DNA of 64,000 nt from Hirudo medicinalis (Eukaryota; Annelida; Clitellata; Hirudinida; Hirudinidae). A program made the translations under genes and the position numbers. The stretch spans positions 6,089 to 70,088 of the forward strand of contig MPNW01000195.1 in NCBI GenBank assembly GCA_011800805.1, read 5' to 3'. The notes beneath the pieces were generated by a model. It ran no database searches. It worked only from the letters and a program-made list of their open reading frames with translations, and was not told where the DNA came from. Below are positions 35,712 to 54,128 of this stretch, in pieces (position 1 is the first letter of the stretch; each line of letters starts with the position of its first letter).

Positions 35712-38700
35712 GAGGTGCGAGACCGCGAATAGAACCAGACGTTGAGGCCTCCTCCTCGCTACACCATCATCCATGTGATGGTCACGTACTTCCATCATGC
35801 ATTTGCAATATTTACTCTGCTCCATTAGATTGAAGTTTTGATTAAGCCAACTTAATGGCCAACCTGCGATCTGTCACGGGTGACGATGGTGTAAGATTGT
35901 ATAGGGAGTGTTAATTGGATTTATGACTGTCTGCATGCCGATCGAAGTAACATGATTTTCAGAATATTATTCCAAATATTTATTTCAGAATATTGTAGGT
36001 GATTATTTTGACAGCTCTGATACGATAACGTTAAGCAAAATATTCACAATGGTAATTTAAGGTTTAAAATATTAATTAATTTTTTTTCACTTAATTTTAA
36101 TACAACTAAAATAACTAATTGGGATATCTTAATACCAGGAGAATAGGAATTCTCTCTGAGATTTACGCAAAATAATTCCAAGATTTGGATATTTTTTTTT
36201 AAACTTACTGATAATCAATCATTAGTTAACTATCGATTAGTTGCAGATAAAAAACCATTCCTCCGTTACATTAACTTCGGGAATTCCTGTTCTTAGTTGA
36301 AAAGTAAAAATAACTAATGTTTGGCTATCTCTGCTCCTTCTGTCATCTGCTCCCAAACGTTTTGGGTATTTATTACTAAATATCTCTTCTCGTTGGCTGA
36401 TCAATTTCGGTGACAAGGCATAAGTTCAGAGAAGATAATTTCACAATTAAATGGAAGAAAAGTAGTGCGACGCTGGGATAAATGCAGGAAATTTCAAGCA
36501 TTTCTAGAAGTAGGATTTTGTATTTTTTTTAACAAATTTTTTGAATTTTTTGGTGTGCTTTAATTGATGTAAGGAATTCAGTTTTTAAAAACAATCTGAG
36601 TCTTAATTAAGTAATTGAGAAGAGCAGAAACAGGTCTGCTGAGGACCACTGACCGATGAAGATTCTCAAATTGATTTTTAGGAGAGCTGATTTTATCTTG
36701 ACAAATCGAATTTTTATTTCACCTCATTGAAATTCAGTTTTCTTCGAAGGACAAACGGGCAGTGTCTCAAACCAATTTCTGAAATCGTCTCAGGAGGCTT
36801 CCTTGGAATAACTTCCACTGCATGAGTAGCAGAGACTTAAAACATTCGTAATTTTGTTTGTTGATTCCTATGGAGTCAAAATTTCAGTGATTCATACTTC
36901 TGCTTATTCTTATTTCACATTTATTGTTTTAACAAAAGATCAAAATCTATGGGAAAAAAGAAAGTTGTCTGTTTCTGATTTTTCGATGTTATTATTAGGC
37001 CCTAATTCAGTAATTCCAACATAAAAATCGTAAATGACTTATGTTAATGTACTTCATAAACTGCAATTTATTTGTTGGATTTTTTATTATTTTAAAACTG
37101 AAATATCTGCAATTTGATCTTAATTTATTAAAAGTGAATTTCAAATGAATCGCTTGACATTGAAACATTCGCACTAGTTGAGACTGGGGAATGAAAAAAT
37201 TGTAAAAGGAATTTAAAATTTGGAAAATTCTTATGAAAAATGGTAATCATAGACAGTTTAAGTCTCCATAACTTAGTTAATTCAATAAATTTTCTAATAA
37301 AAATTTTGTGCTTCAATAGTGAGGAAAATCTTTAGAGAAATTTACAAGCAGTGGTGCTTGCACGAGTGATATCCTCGCATACTTTTGATAGTTCTGTTGT
37401 TGAAGAATTACAAAAATTACTGAAAAGGACAATTGCAGAACAATTTACGCATGAACTAAAAATTTAATATTTATTGCGCATGAAAATTAAAATACGCTTT
37501 ACTTGAATCTCTAAACATGATTTGAACCAACTTCCGCCAGAATAATTTTTATGATGTTAAAGTTATTATGCTCCAATTAATTAACGTTATAATTAATATC
37601 TCATTTCATTACATGTTCCTGAAAACACTGCCGTGAGAGCAGATTTTGCGGCTTTATTGATTTATTGGAATTCATTCAATCATGAGTGGAAAAAAGACGT
37701 TTGGCATTAAATTATCAGTATTGACATTTGTCCACGTTTGACTAATAAAGCGAAAATATATAATTAAAGTTTTCAAATTTCACTAATTACCAAATCATCG
37801 TAAGTAAATGTCATTCTCCAAAACCCAAGTAAAAATTCCATAATTCATTTCGACCAAGGATGTCTGCATACATTTTTCAACAAAAATATTTAACTGAAAT
37901 TAAGCCTTTTCGTTCATAAAGTTTTTGTTAAAAACGTCACTAATATCTATATTATTATTTATAATTAGTTAGCATTTCAAGCATTTCAGATTTCATTTTT
38001 AGACATCAATGAATTCTGGTTCTTTGAAGAGTTTGAATTCGAAGTCACGAGTGAAGCTGACTGTTGGTTCACATCTTGTTGAATCAATTGATTCAAACAC
38101 CGACTTTGAGATCTTTTTTCTTCTTCTGAGAAATTAGATATTTAAAACTTTTAGGATATCATATCGACAATAAATTCATAAAAGACAAAAGATTGTCGGC
38201 GGAATAAAAATCGTGCACAATAGAAAAATAATAATAATTGACATCCAGATAGAGAGCTCATCTCTTTAATTTAGAAGCCTTAAATTCACCTTTTTTAAAT
38301 TAACAGATTCTTTAAACAAACTTTAATTTTTAAAAAGTCCCTTCAAGGACTTAAATCGAATAATCGAATTCCAGGGCGCGGAATGTGATTCCAATCTGGT
38401 CGTTAATTTAGATCCTTTTGAAAAGCACTTTCACTTGATGAAGATTCGGCATGACTCCATTTGAAAACAAAGCGAGTGATAAGCTCCCTCGTGCTCCATG
38501 AATTTCAATACCATCTGTACGTTCGTATATTCACTGTCATTCACCTAAACTTTCTCTTAAGACGGAAATTATGTATTAAAATGTGATAAACAAAAACATT
38601 TCTGTTTTCAAAGTCCATCAGTGAGACAGTAAAGCATTTCGTCTTTGTCCAAAATGAAAGTGACACACTCCAGTGTGCACGTGTCTCTAAATGTCAGAAT

Positions 38701-38743
38701 CACACCCTTCAACCGCACGGGCAGATGACAAGATCCAACGGTC
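35712..38743. other. 3-kb interval between two divergent peptide genes
   Basis: This is the space between the two TATA boxes. I see no gene in it. It is AT-rich with scattered short frames only. It would contain upstream regulatory sequence for both flanking peptide genes. Confidence 0.5.
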
Positions 38744-38750
38744 TATAAAA
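38744..38750 (+). promoter_or_regulatory. TATA box of the IPPDFFRV-amide precursor gene
   Basis: TATAAAA followed by GGGAAACAAG and, within about 80 bases, a donor-like GAAAA|GTAAAT near 38820. This suggests a short non-coding first exon. The ATG of the peptide gene is 330 bases downstream. Confidence 0.6.
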
Positions 38751-39074
38751 GGGAAACAAGTCACCTCATATTCTGTCTGTTGGCTGTTGAGGAGTCACTG
38801 ATAACTGCCGGCAGTTGAAAAGTAAATGTTCAATTAAAGCGAGTTTTTTTATAATTTATTATAAGTCTCATTTACAATACCACTATTTACATTTAACTAA
38901 CTAAAATACAATCAAGTGTACTAGTTTAGCAAATAATTAAATTGTTAAGACAAAGCTATTTCATATAATTTTATTGAACTCAAACAAAATTCGTTTTAAG
39001 TTTCATACAGTTTCAGCCGTCTACATTTGTCAGGCTTACAACAATCGAAGAATTTTCTTACTCAAACAACTGAA

Positions 39075-39647
39075 ATGAATCCAAGCAGTATCCTTATTAT
39101 CCTGATGGTGTTGGTCATTTCCAATCGCACCGCTCAAGCCATCCCTCCTGACTTCTTCAGAGTTGGGTGAGCTTAAAGTGGTTCCATCTCAGTTATAACA
39201 CGAGAGTCTCTTGGTCCATCAAGATGAAGGATGGCTTCTTAATCATTTTTTTCAATCATCATTCCTTCTCTAAATCTGAGGCAGCCCCAGACTCCTTGGA
39301 CGAGACCAGGCATCTGCAACTCGAGCTAAATATCTTACTAAAGCTTTTCGTTGATTTCCGGCATTATCCCTATTTAATTTGATTATTAAAAGCCCAATAA
39401 TAATATCATATTAACAAAATGATTGAAATTCCAAAGCAGACGTAGTCAAGCTTCAGAAAACTTGAGAAAGCCCAAAGTGGACGACATGACGGCGCTCATG
39501 TGCAGTTTCTGCGCTTCAAACAATTACGTGTCGGAGTCAGCCTGCCGGGAAAACCTTAGAGGTGAAAGGAAGACTTGCATCATCGCCCTTACGATGGAGC
39601 TGGGACACCAAGTTCTTGATGATGAAAGCAGACGTTTCCGAAGATGA
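39075..39647 (+). CDS. Secreted peptide precursor with predicted IPPDFFRV-amide, 2 coding exons
   Basis: Exons are 39075-39166 and 39437-39647, phase 2 at the join, 100 residues. A clear signal peptide (SSILIILMVLVISNRTAQA) is followed directly by IPPDFFRV-G-RR, an amidation and cleavage site, so the predicted product is an eight-residue amidated peptide at the mature N-terminus. The remainder has four cysteines (C-x2-C-x11-C-x10-C) in a basic context and ends in RRFRR. A peptide immediately after the signal peptide with a cysteine-containing tail is the layout of luqin, SIFamide and similar precursors. I do not recognise the peptide and do not assign a family. The donor GG|GTGAGC is strong; the acceptor CCAAAG has a weak pyrimidine tract. 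Confidence 0.75.
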
Positions 39648-40460
39648 CAATGAACCCGTTTAGTGTAAAATCTGCTCTGTGAGAGTTGATTTCTTTTAAT
39701 AATCATTAGCGCGAACGTTTCACGCAGAAATGATTTTTAATTTAAAATTAGGTACATTCTTCGTTAACATTTAAAAGTATTTTTTAGTTAAAACTCTGAA
39801 TAAATGTTTTGAAAAAACTTTCTTCGGGTAGTTTATCCTAGTTTAACGCTTATTCAGAGTTATATAAGGGAGATGAAACACTGGTTAATCAATGAAACAT
39901 TTTTTTTTTAGTTAATAACGAGACACTTATCGCATTCAATGAGGCATCATTTTAAACACAATTTATTTACAAGCGGTCTTCGTTTATTGTCGTAAAATAT
40001 GTAAAAAAAAACAACTGTTTCAATATTTACCTGCTTTTAAAACATTCCGACGAGCCTCAATAAAAAATTCAGACGCCAACAGATCGTAAACTACATAAAT
40101 GCACTTAGATATTTGGGGCTTACGTTAACAATTGCTTTAAACTGCTTGGTTGTGGTATCAACTCGTGTAATTTTTGTTTATAACTAGTCACAATTGAGCC
40201 TTTATTGGGCAAATTACTGCCTGATTTTATTGCTTTTATATTATATTATTTTTTATATTATTATTATGATGTAGTAAATTCATATTTTATTAGAAGAAAT
40301 TAGAATTATAGGTAAAACTTAATGTATAGTGATCACAAATTTTTAATGAATTTAATTCTGTTGTAGTCCATGCTTTGCTTTTAAGGCGATATATCGAATG
40401 CATTTGCAGCTGAATACGATTAGGATTTTTTAATATTTTGTTTGAAAATTACTTTATGAA
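39648..40460. other. Intergenic, AT-rich, nothing seen
   Basis: Between the peptide gene stop and the EXD2 start. No coding signal seen; it probably holds the EXD2 promoter. Confidence 0.6.
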
Positions 40461-43400
40461 ATGATCACCACTAGAAAACTGTGTTTGTCGTTTACTGGAT
40501 TAGCGATTGGTAAACAGCTAAACATATTTTGGACAGAAACAACTTAACTTCACTGCTAAATTTATGAGTTAATATATGATTATTTAAAGGAAAGTTGCAA
40601 ATTTTTTTAAAAGCGCTCATAATCACCTTTAAAACATGTGCGATTTGTCGAATTAACGACTTTATTTTGTTTTATGCCTATTTCTGTTTTGCTAAACTTG
40701 TATGGCTTTTTTCAAATTTTCTAGATTGATTAGAATTCGTCGATAATCTTATGAAAGCGCATTGGAAATGTGTTTAATTTTGAGATTAAGAGATTATCAT
40801 TCCATTAAAGTGGACCAAGCAATATTTCTAACAGCCAATGAGAACATTCATTAGACATCAACAAATCATTCTAACAAACTCTAAGAAAGAAAAAAATGTG
40901 GCCAAAAAATATAAACACATTTTGCATTAATTTTAACTAAATAAAAATCAAACCTTCTCATTAATGGATCCTCAACCAACTAAATCGTCATCATTAACCA
41001 TCAGGTGCTCTTGGATTTTACATCATAACTTGGCTCAAGAAAAAATGGAAGTCTCTGAAACCTTCGTCGATAATTTTGGTCACCAACAATGAAGAGTGGG
41101 AAAAAGCTTGGGAGAAGCTGTCGCAAGATCTCAAAATATTTCCTGTGAGATAGTTTGTTCTTACACTTAATAGTTATTTTTTTTAAATTGTGAATATTTT
41201 AATTCTAAGTCTTCACCTTTTCATTATTTACTTTTTTATTATTTTATCTTTGATTTGCAAGTTTCTTGGTCAGACATAGTGGAACATGTTTCACTTGAAA
41301 TTCAGTTTAGCATGCCATTAAATGAGGCACTTGCACAGCAAAACAAAGTTAAAAATTGAAAAATATTTTATATAATTGCTAGCATTAAAACTGTCAAATT
41401 GATGGCAATTATTGACAACTGTTATTAACTCTTATTGTTAATCACAGGCTCAAACTTTACTTGGAAACCAAATTAACCAGTATTCCTTAACAAGCTTATT
41501 TATGTTATTATTATCATCATACTTAAACAGGTGTTAGGAATTGATTGCGAGTGGATAACACAGGTTCAGAGGAACCCCGTTTCCCTCGTGCAACTGTCCA
41601 GCTTGTCGGGCGTTTGCGTCCTCGTGAGGACTCGTCTGCTCTCGAAGAACGAAGGCTCTTTTCCCAGCACCTTTAAGGACCTTCTGTCGGACAAAAGGCA
41701 ATCGAATGTTTTCATTGGAAAATTGAATTAATTCATAATATTGCATTCTTAATACCAACAATGCAGGATTTTTTTTCAATTATTGACATTTAGTGTGAAT
41801 CAGGAATTATGTTAACCAATTACTTTCAGATAGTCACTTTTTAAATGAATATTGATTAAACATTGAATAATATGGATAAATGATTTGCAATTAATAATAA
41901 TATTTCCATGAGGGATCTTACCTAATTTATGACAACAACATCAGCATTTTCAATGATATTTATTTGTCGACAGAATCCTAAAAGTTGGGGTGGCGTCGAT
42001 CGAGGACAGTGAAAAACTGATGAAGGACTTCAACTTGAAATGCTTTGGATTCGTGGATCTAAGGAATTTCGTTCTGAGGTGCACAAAACTCAACTACAGG
42101 TGAAGGACTGAAATTCTTAATGTACTTATCACAATATTATTGCATTATGAATATTACAGTCGTTATGTTGCTATATGTTTACAATATGTTGCATTGACAT
42201 TTGTTTATTATTTGTTATGGTGTGCAGGTAATGGCAACGGACGTAATGTGTCGTGTTCGAAACCCAGCCTGCACTGCCACAAGCACCCTTTGGAAGGAGC
42301 GCTATGTAAATGGTTAACAAAAAGCATCTCTGATGCTATGCATGTGGCGCTACATAAATGAACTACATTTACACATTGCGATAATGTTAATCACTTATAT
42401 TAGGCATCAATATAATATTTTATCTGCAATAACAGTAGCAATTACAAGACAGTGTAAAGTATTAATTACTAAAAATAATTCTTAACGGAATGATCCGACC
42501 AAAAAGTTAAATTGATATTCGTCTCATTTCGTGCCAGACCAGAGGGTCTCAAGAGGATGGCAAAGGAGATTCTGGATGTGGATTTGGTCAAGAGCTTCAA
42601 GGTCAGGTGTGGCAATTGGGAAACAGAGGAGTTGAGCGAAAGCCAAGTAAGTTAATTATCGCACGATGATTATTAAAATATTGGTTGATGTTAAATTATA
42701 ACCATTTCCTTTTGGTTCGTTGCTGTTTATAAAGTCAGTGCAGAGATTATTATTATTTATTGATTATGCTAATGCGAACATGCTAATTTTAGATCCTGTA
42801 TGCTGCCCTTGACAGTTTGGTTGCAGTGAAGATTTTCCTCAGCCTCTTGCAGAAGAACTTTGGTCTGAATGAGCAACATATGGTTTCTTTGGATGGAAAG
42901 AATGGAAATTGTCCAAAGCAGTTGGCGTTGGCAACGTGTCAAGGCATTGTTGATCTGAAGTTTACTGCAGTCAATCACGTATTTCATGATCACTTGTTTT
43001 TGGTTTTTATTAATAATAATAGTAATATTTAATACCCAAGTTATAATATGCTCAAGTAATGCACATGAAATTGTTAAAAAAATGAAAACATCAATCTCTA
43101 GTCATTCGTCTCTTTGATAGATTTTACTGATAATTAACATAAAGTAAACTCCAATAATGTTTGTGCTGTTTTCGATGAACTTAAAATTACTTTGAGTTTT
43201 AAATCTAACAACTTGTCATTTTATTGTATTCCTAAGGAATGTAAAACCTGAAGGACAATGAATTAATATTTGATAATAACATGTTACCAATGTTAATTAT
43301 TAATTTTTATCTCCTTTTAAACCGACCTTCGTCGCGGAAATCTTCAGAACGCAGACAAGTCCAATCATGCTTCCAAGAAGGAGCAGGGGACGAAGGAATT

Positions 43401-45105
43401 GAAGACCAGTCGTGCCTATGCGGTTCGAAGGTCACCTCTCTACCATGGTTCGAAACTCTACTCCACGGACTGCCAGTTGCTGTGCACTTGCGACGTCAAA
43501 AAGGCACAGTGGTACCTTGACAAGAACCTGGGTGGTCTGTAACTTAAGATATTCATTGTTAATTTCTACTTAATCCAAGATGGCTTGCATTGTGATGTTT
43601 ATTGAAATTAATTGTTTTAAATTTAAATTAGCCGAACATTTCATTAGATTAGTTTTGTTTAATTGTCGACTATTACATGATTGACATGCCACTGGTTGTC
43701 GTGGTTGTTACATCTCGAAGGACGTAAGTCTTGCCTCGTCTTTGACCTTCTCTGAAATGTTTATTAAATGCAAGATGGCAAAAGTTACGAAAGCAATCGG
43801 CTTTTGAAAATTCACAAACTCCGTCCCTGTTTGCTTCCCAGAGAAAATGAGCGACGATCCTTTGTGCGTTCGACTGCTGTTCGAACCTTCGGGAAGACCG
43901 ACGAATCAGAAGGATTACTATCTCCAGGAGAAGGACAACATTTGCGTTGTGTGTGGGAAGCAGGATTCCTACATGAGGAAGTTCATCATTCCACACGAGT
44001 ACAAGAAGTGAGTTTGTCTTCACCTCATTCACGTCCAGTGCTCTGATGCTATGCAAATGGCGCATTATAAATTGACTATTATTATTATTAATCATCTACC
44101 TTCATCATCTTAATTTATTTCAATTGTTGAATTTCAAGTATTTAAATTTATGTTAAGCATTTGTTAATGAAGTATTTTTTAATCAAATTTATTGATGTTT
44201 TATTAAATGATCTCCTTTCAATTTAGACATCTTCCTGCAATTTCAAAAGAGCACAAGTCCCACGATGTCGTGCTGATGTGTGTGCCTTGCCACTTGTTGA
44301 GCGACCAGCTGGACCTCCCAATCAAAGCAAAGCTTGCCGACAAGTACAATGCGAAGATCAGGTGTGACAAGTACCTCAGCCAATCCAATGACATTGCCAA
44401 AGTCAAGTCATCAGCCCAGTAAGCATTCAGTCAACAAGTTTGCATTTGTGTTGTTATTGAGGTGTCGAGTGTTTTGTATGCTTCATCATGTCTTGGTAAA
44501 TGTGATTTGTTTACAAAATTTCCAACAACATTAAATGAATTCCAGAGCTCTTAGTAGAGACAGTCTTTCCAACAAAATTCCAACTGCCAGAATTGAGGAA
44601 TTGAAGGAAGTTCTCATGGATTACTTCAAAGTCAACGAGGTGACCAATGATATCATTCAGAAAGGTCTCGATCTCGCCAAAGAGTGAGTGTAATACTTTA
44701 AATGCAAAGAAATTCAATAATAAATGTTTACAAAAGACTGCTAAATCCATATTAAATTAAATTTCGCACTTAATATCATATTAACCATGTCATGGTACAT
44801 TTAATTCTTTATCCAAGATTTGTCTCCCCTTTTCTTTCTTTTTCATAGACATGGTACTGATAGATATTTATGTATCCTTTCATTTCATTATTTTCAGGAG
44901 AGAGAAGAACAAGGATTTCGAAGAGCATGGAAAGAAGGTCATGGAAAGTGTTCTTGCTGAGGAGATGTTGGAGGAATTTGAAGTTTTGTGGAGGCAGCAC
45001 TTTTTGACCTCAATGAATCCTCAGTTCATGCCTCTGTGTTGGTCGGTCAACCATGGCCATGACAAAATAAGATGTGGTCTTGATATTGAGACCACTGAAG
45101 CATGA
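40461..45105 (+). CDS. EXD2: Exonuclease 3'-5' domain-containing protein 2 (EXD2), 11 exons
   Basis: EXD2 is a membrane-anchored 3'-5' exonuclease linked to mitochondrial RNA/translation and to DNA end resection. Exons: 40461-40509, 41005-41144, 41531-41697, 41974-42099, 42538-42646, 42793-42978 (or 42969), 43348-43534, 43842-44007, 44227-44418, 44546-44683, 44898-45105; 555 residues. The N-terminal helix (LSFTGLAIGALGFYIITWL) plus KKKWK matches the human membrane anchor. DEDDy motifs are present: GIDCEW (D and E), the D of FVDLRNF, and YAALDS with the Y-x3-D signature. The C-terminal HNH-like part has SPLYHGSKLY, CTCDVKKAQWYLDK, CVVCGKQDSYMRK, IIPHEYKK and WRQHFLTSMNPQ, all as in human. The intron after exon 3 has a GC donor (AAAAG|GCAATC): no GT donor gives the required phase. 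One repeat copy lies in intron 4. Confidence 0.94.
42222..42362 (-). repeat. Short interspersed repeat, copy C (EXD2 intron 4)
   Basis: Reverse orientation relative to copies A and B. It carries the same core (GCAGTGCAGGCTGGGTTT, CGAACACGACACATTACG) and the flanking ACCATTTACATAGCGC. A further arm (TAGCGCCACATGCATAGC) is shared with copy D. Confidence 0.65.
44042..44070 (-). repeat. Short interspersed repeat fragment, copy D (EXD2 intron 8)
   Basis: A short stretch starting TCTGATGCTATGCA matches the end of copy C, with a few changes. Confidence 0.5.
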
Positions 45106-46182
45106 ATGTTTAAACAAAAATCTCATAATTTAGGAAATATTTGTAAAAATAATATCTTTGACTGTTTCGTCATTTGGATGATCTTGCCAGGCAATCATCT
45201 GTGCTGTTGGGATCGACTGTAAGTTTATTAAGTAAGACTGTTTAGTTGCATTTAAGGTCCAAGTTGCTTGGTGGTTTGGATTTGGAGACTAGAATTGTGG
45301 TAATGGTTTACGTGTGAGCATGAATATTATTCCGTTCTTGTTTAATTAACTAAAATTAATTGATCAAGCAGTTTAATTTGTTTCTTTTACTTGCTCAATG
45401 CATTTGCTATCATTTTTAGTTTGTGTAGTGCTTTAACAAAACTTAATGCTGAGAAGACTTTGAAATCTGTACCTGTCTAAGGAAACTGGCAAAAACTCTT
45501 TAGACCTTTACAGGTGGTTGAATTTAAAATAAATTCAAAGTTCGAGACATAAACAGCATTTCCATTGCGATGATGATGATGACATTGCATTTGTTTGTTG
45601 ATGCAGTTTGCACAACGGACCCAAAAACCTTTCTTTAAAAAAAATAATAAACTGAATAACCTATATTTGAGAAGCCATAAAACGCAACTGTCGAACCTTT
45701 GACGTCTTTCAAAGTGCTGAGTTCGTAATTTATCAATTGCGTTCTAAAGGCGCAAAAATGGCAAATGGACATTTTTCCTCCTCATCTTCCGATGAAACTT
45801 TGGGTTTCATTAGTTCTTTGATCCTCGGCCGAGCAACAGTTTGGAGTCCAAAGTCAGCTGGTTTCGCTGTGATGAACTTTGGCGTAGGATGTATTTTTTC
45901 GCATTGTAAAACTATTTTCATTTGCAATTAACACGTGTTTTTTGCTTTAAATTAGCAATTAGCTTCAAATAACTAAACTTTCAATGGACCACCAAGGCGC
46001 GAAGTAAATTTTTGGTGTAAATTTATGATTTAAGTTCACGAAGGTTTGGCCCATAAAGCATGTTTGTAGTTTTATTTTTAGAAACATCTCCGTGGGAATG
46101 TCATAATTGCGCCTCTATTTCCTTCTTTAAAAGAACAAACTGCACACCGATTGCATGATTATTTTTTCTGAAACTCCTCGAA
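45106..46182. other. Intergenic, no firm gene
   Basis: Between EXD2 and PAH. A stretch at 45733-45931 is open on both strands (a serine-rich frame on plus, a KVSSEDEEEK frame on minus). Neither has recognisable neighbours or splice partners, so I leave it unassigned. Confidence 0.5.
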
Positions 46183-52842
<6,660 letters not shown>

Positions 52843-53510
52843 GTATGAAACATTCGTCCCGAGAAGACCAGGATTGAACCATTTTTTAAGAATTTAAAAA
52901 TGTTTGATATAATATATTTGTGTTTATGAGTTTATGAGTTAGACAAACCTTAAAATCCTGCTTAGTTTGTGCCTACCCTAAATATTGGATTCATTTTGCC
53001 TTATTGATATTTATTTCAATATACGTACTTCAGATTTTATTTAAGTTGTTTGGTAATTTTTAATTAGTACGAAAACATTGAACACGTTTAAGCAATTTGC
53101 AGAACCCTTTGACTTACGCATAATTATCCGGTATTATTAAATATGCCTAGTGTAATAATATAATAATAATGTACCTTGTCACCGGCATTTAATACTTGCT
53201 GGTATTTTAATAAAAACCGAAATACTTATTGTAACAGGCTCTAAGAATTGTGAAACATATCTTTTGTGCCTTGAAGTATATTTCCATGCTATTTGAATAA
53301 ATATTGAAAGTACTTATATTGGATGACTTACTTAATCTAATAATGCATTCCTAATATAAACGAAAAAAGTGCTTGTATAAAGCAGTGGCTACTGGACTTG
53401 TGTTTCAACTACTTTCCACTTGATAAAAAAAACTTTTATTTATTTATTAAAAAAAAACTCCGGCGAACTACTATTTACAATTGATTTCATGGAACGAGGC
53501 TAAAAAGGAA
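52843..53510. other. Interval between convergent PAH and OSR genes
   Basis: The two stop codons face each other 668 bases apart. The stretch is AT-rich and must hold both 3' UTRs. On the minus strand an AATAAA lies about 70 bases after the OSR stop (near 53440), a likely polyadenylation signal. Confidence 0.6.
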
Positions 53511-54095
53511 CTAAGATTTGTTCTTGTTCCGTTTGCTTATAATTTTGGCTGCTGTTGGTGACATCGGGTGGTGACGTAGGACATGGTTGTCGTGGGCTCG
53601 GTACTGGCAAAAACCTTTCCTGCACACGTCGCATTCGAAAGGTTTTTTAGAGGAGTGTATGAATCTGGGGTAGCAAGGAATATTTGATTAAAAATCGACT
53701 ACTTCGTGATTAAAATAAAAACTTTCCTAATAATTTATAATATTATAAAATAGTTATGGTTATTTTTTAACGAAGTTATGAATTTATATAAAATGTTCTC
53801 TCGTTCTTCCTTAATTAATAGCTTTTTCACAATAATAAATGAAAAATAGTGTTTGTCGAAATGGAACATTTTCCAAACCATCAACCAATGACTCACTCGT
53901 GATCCTTCAAATGGTCCTTCCTTCTGAAGTCCTTTGCACATGTGGAGCACTTGTAAGGCCTCTCGTTCGTGTGCTTCCTCATGTGAACGTTCAGGTTGTA
54001 GAACTTTGTGAACTTCATCTTGCAAACCTTGCAAGTATATTGTCTGAAGGTGGATTATAATTTTTAAAAATTTGTTACTATCGCTAATTATACTA

Positions 54096-54128
<33 letters not shown>

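Noticed and set aside
45733..45931. Overlapping open frames on both strands
   Set aside because: Neither strand shows splice partners, a start context that decides between them, or a known family.
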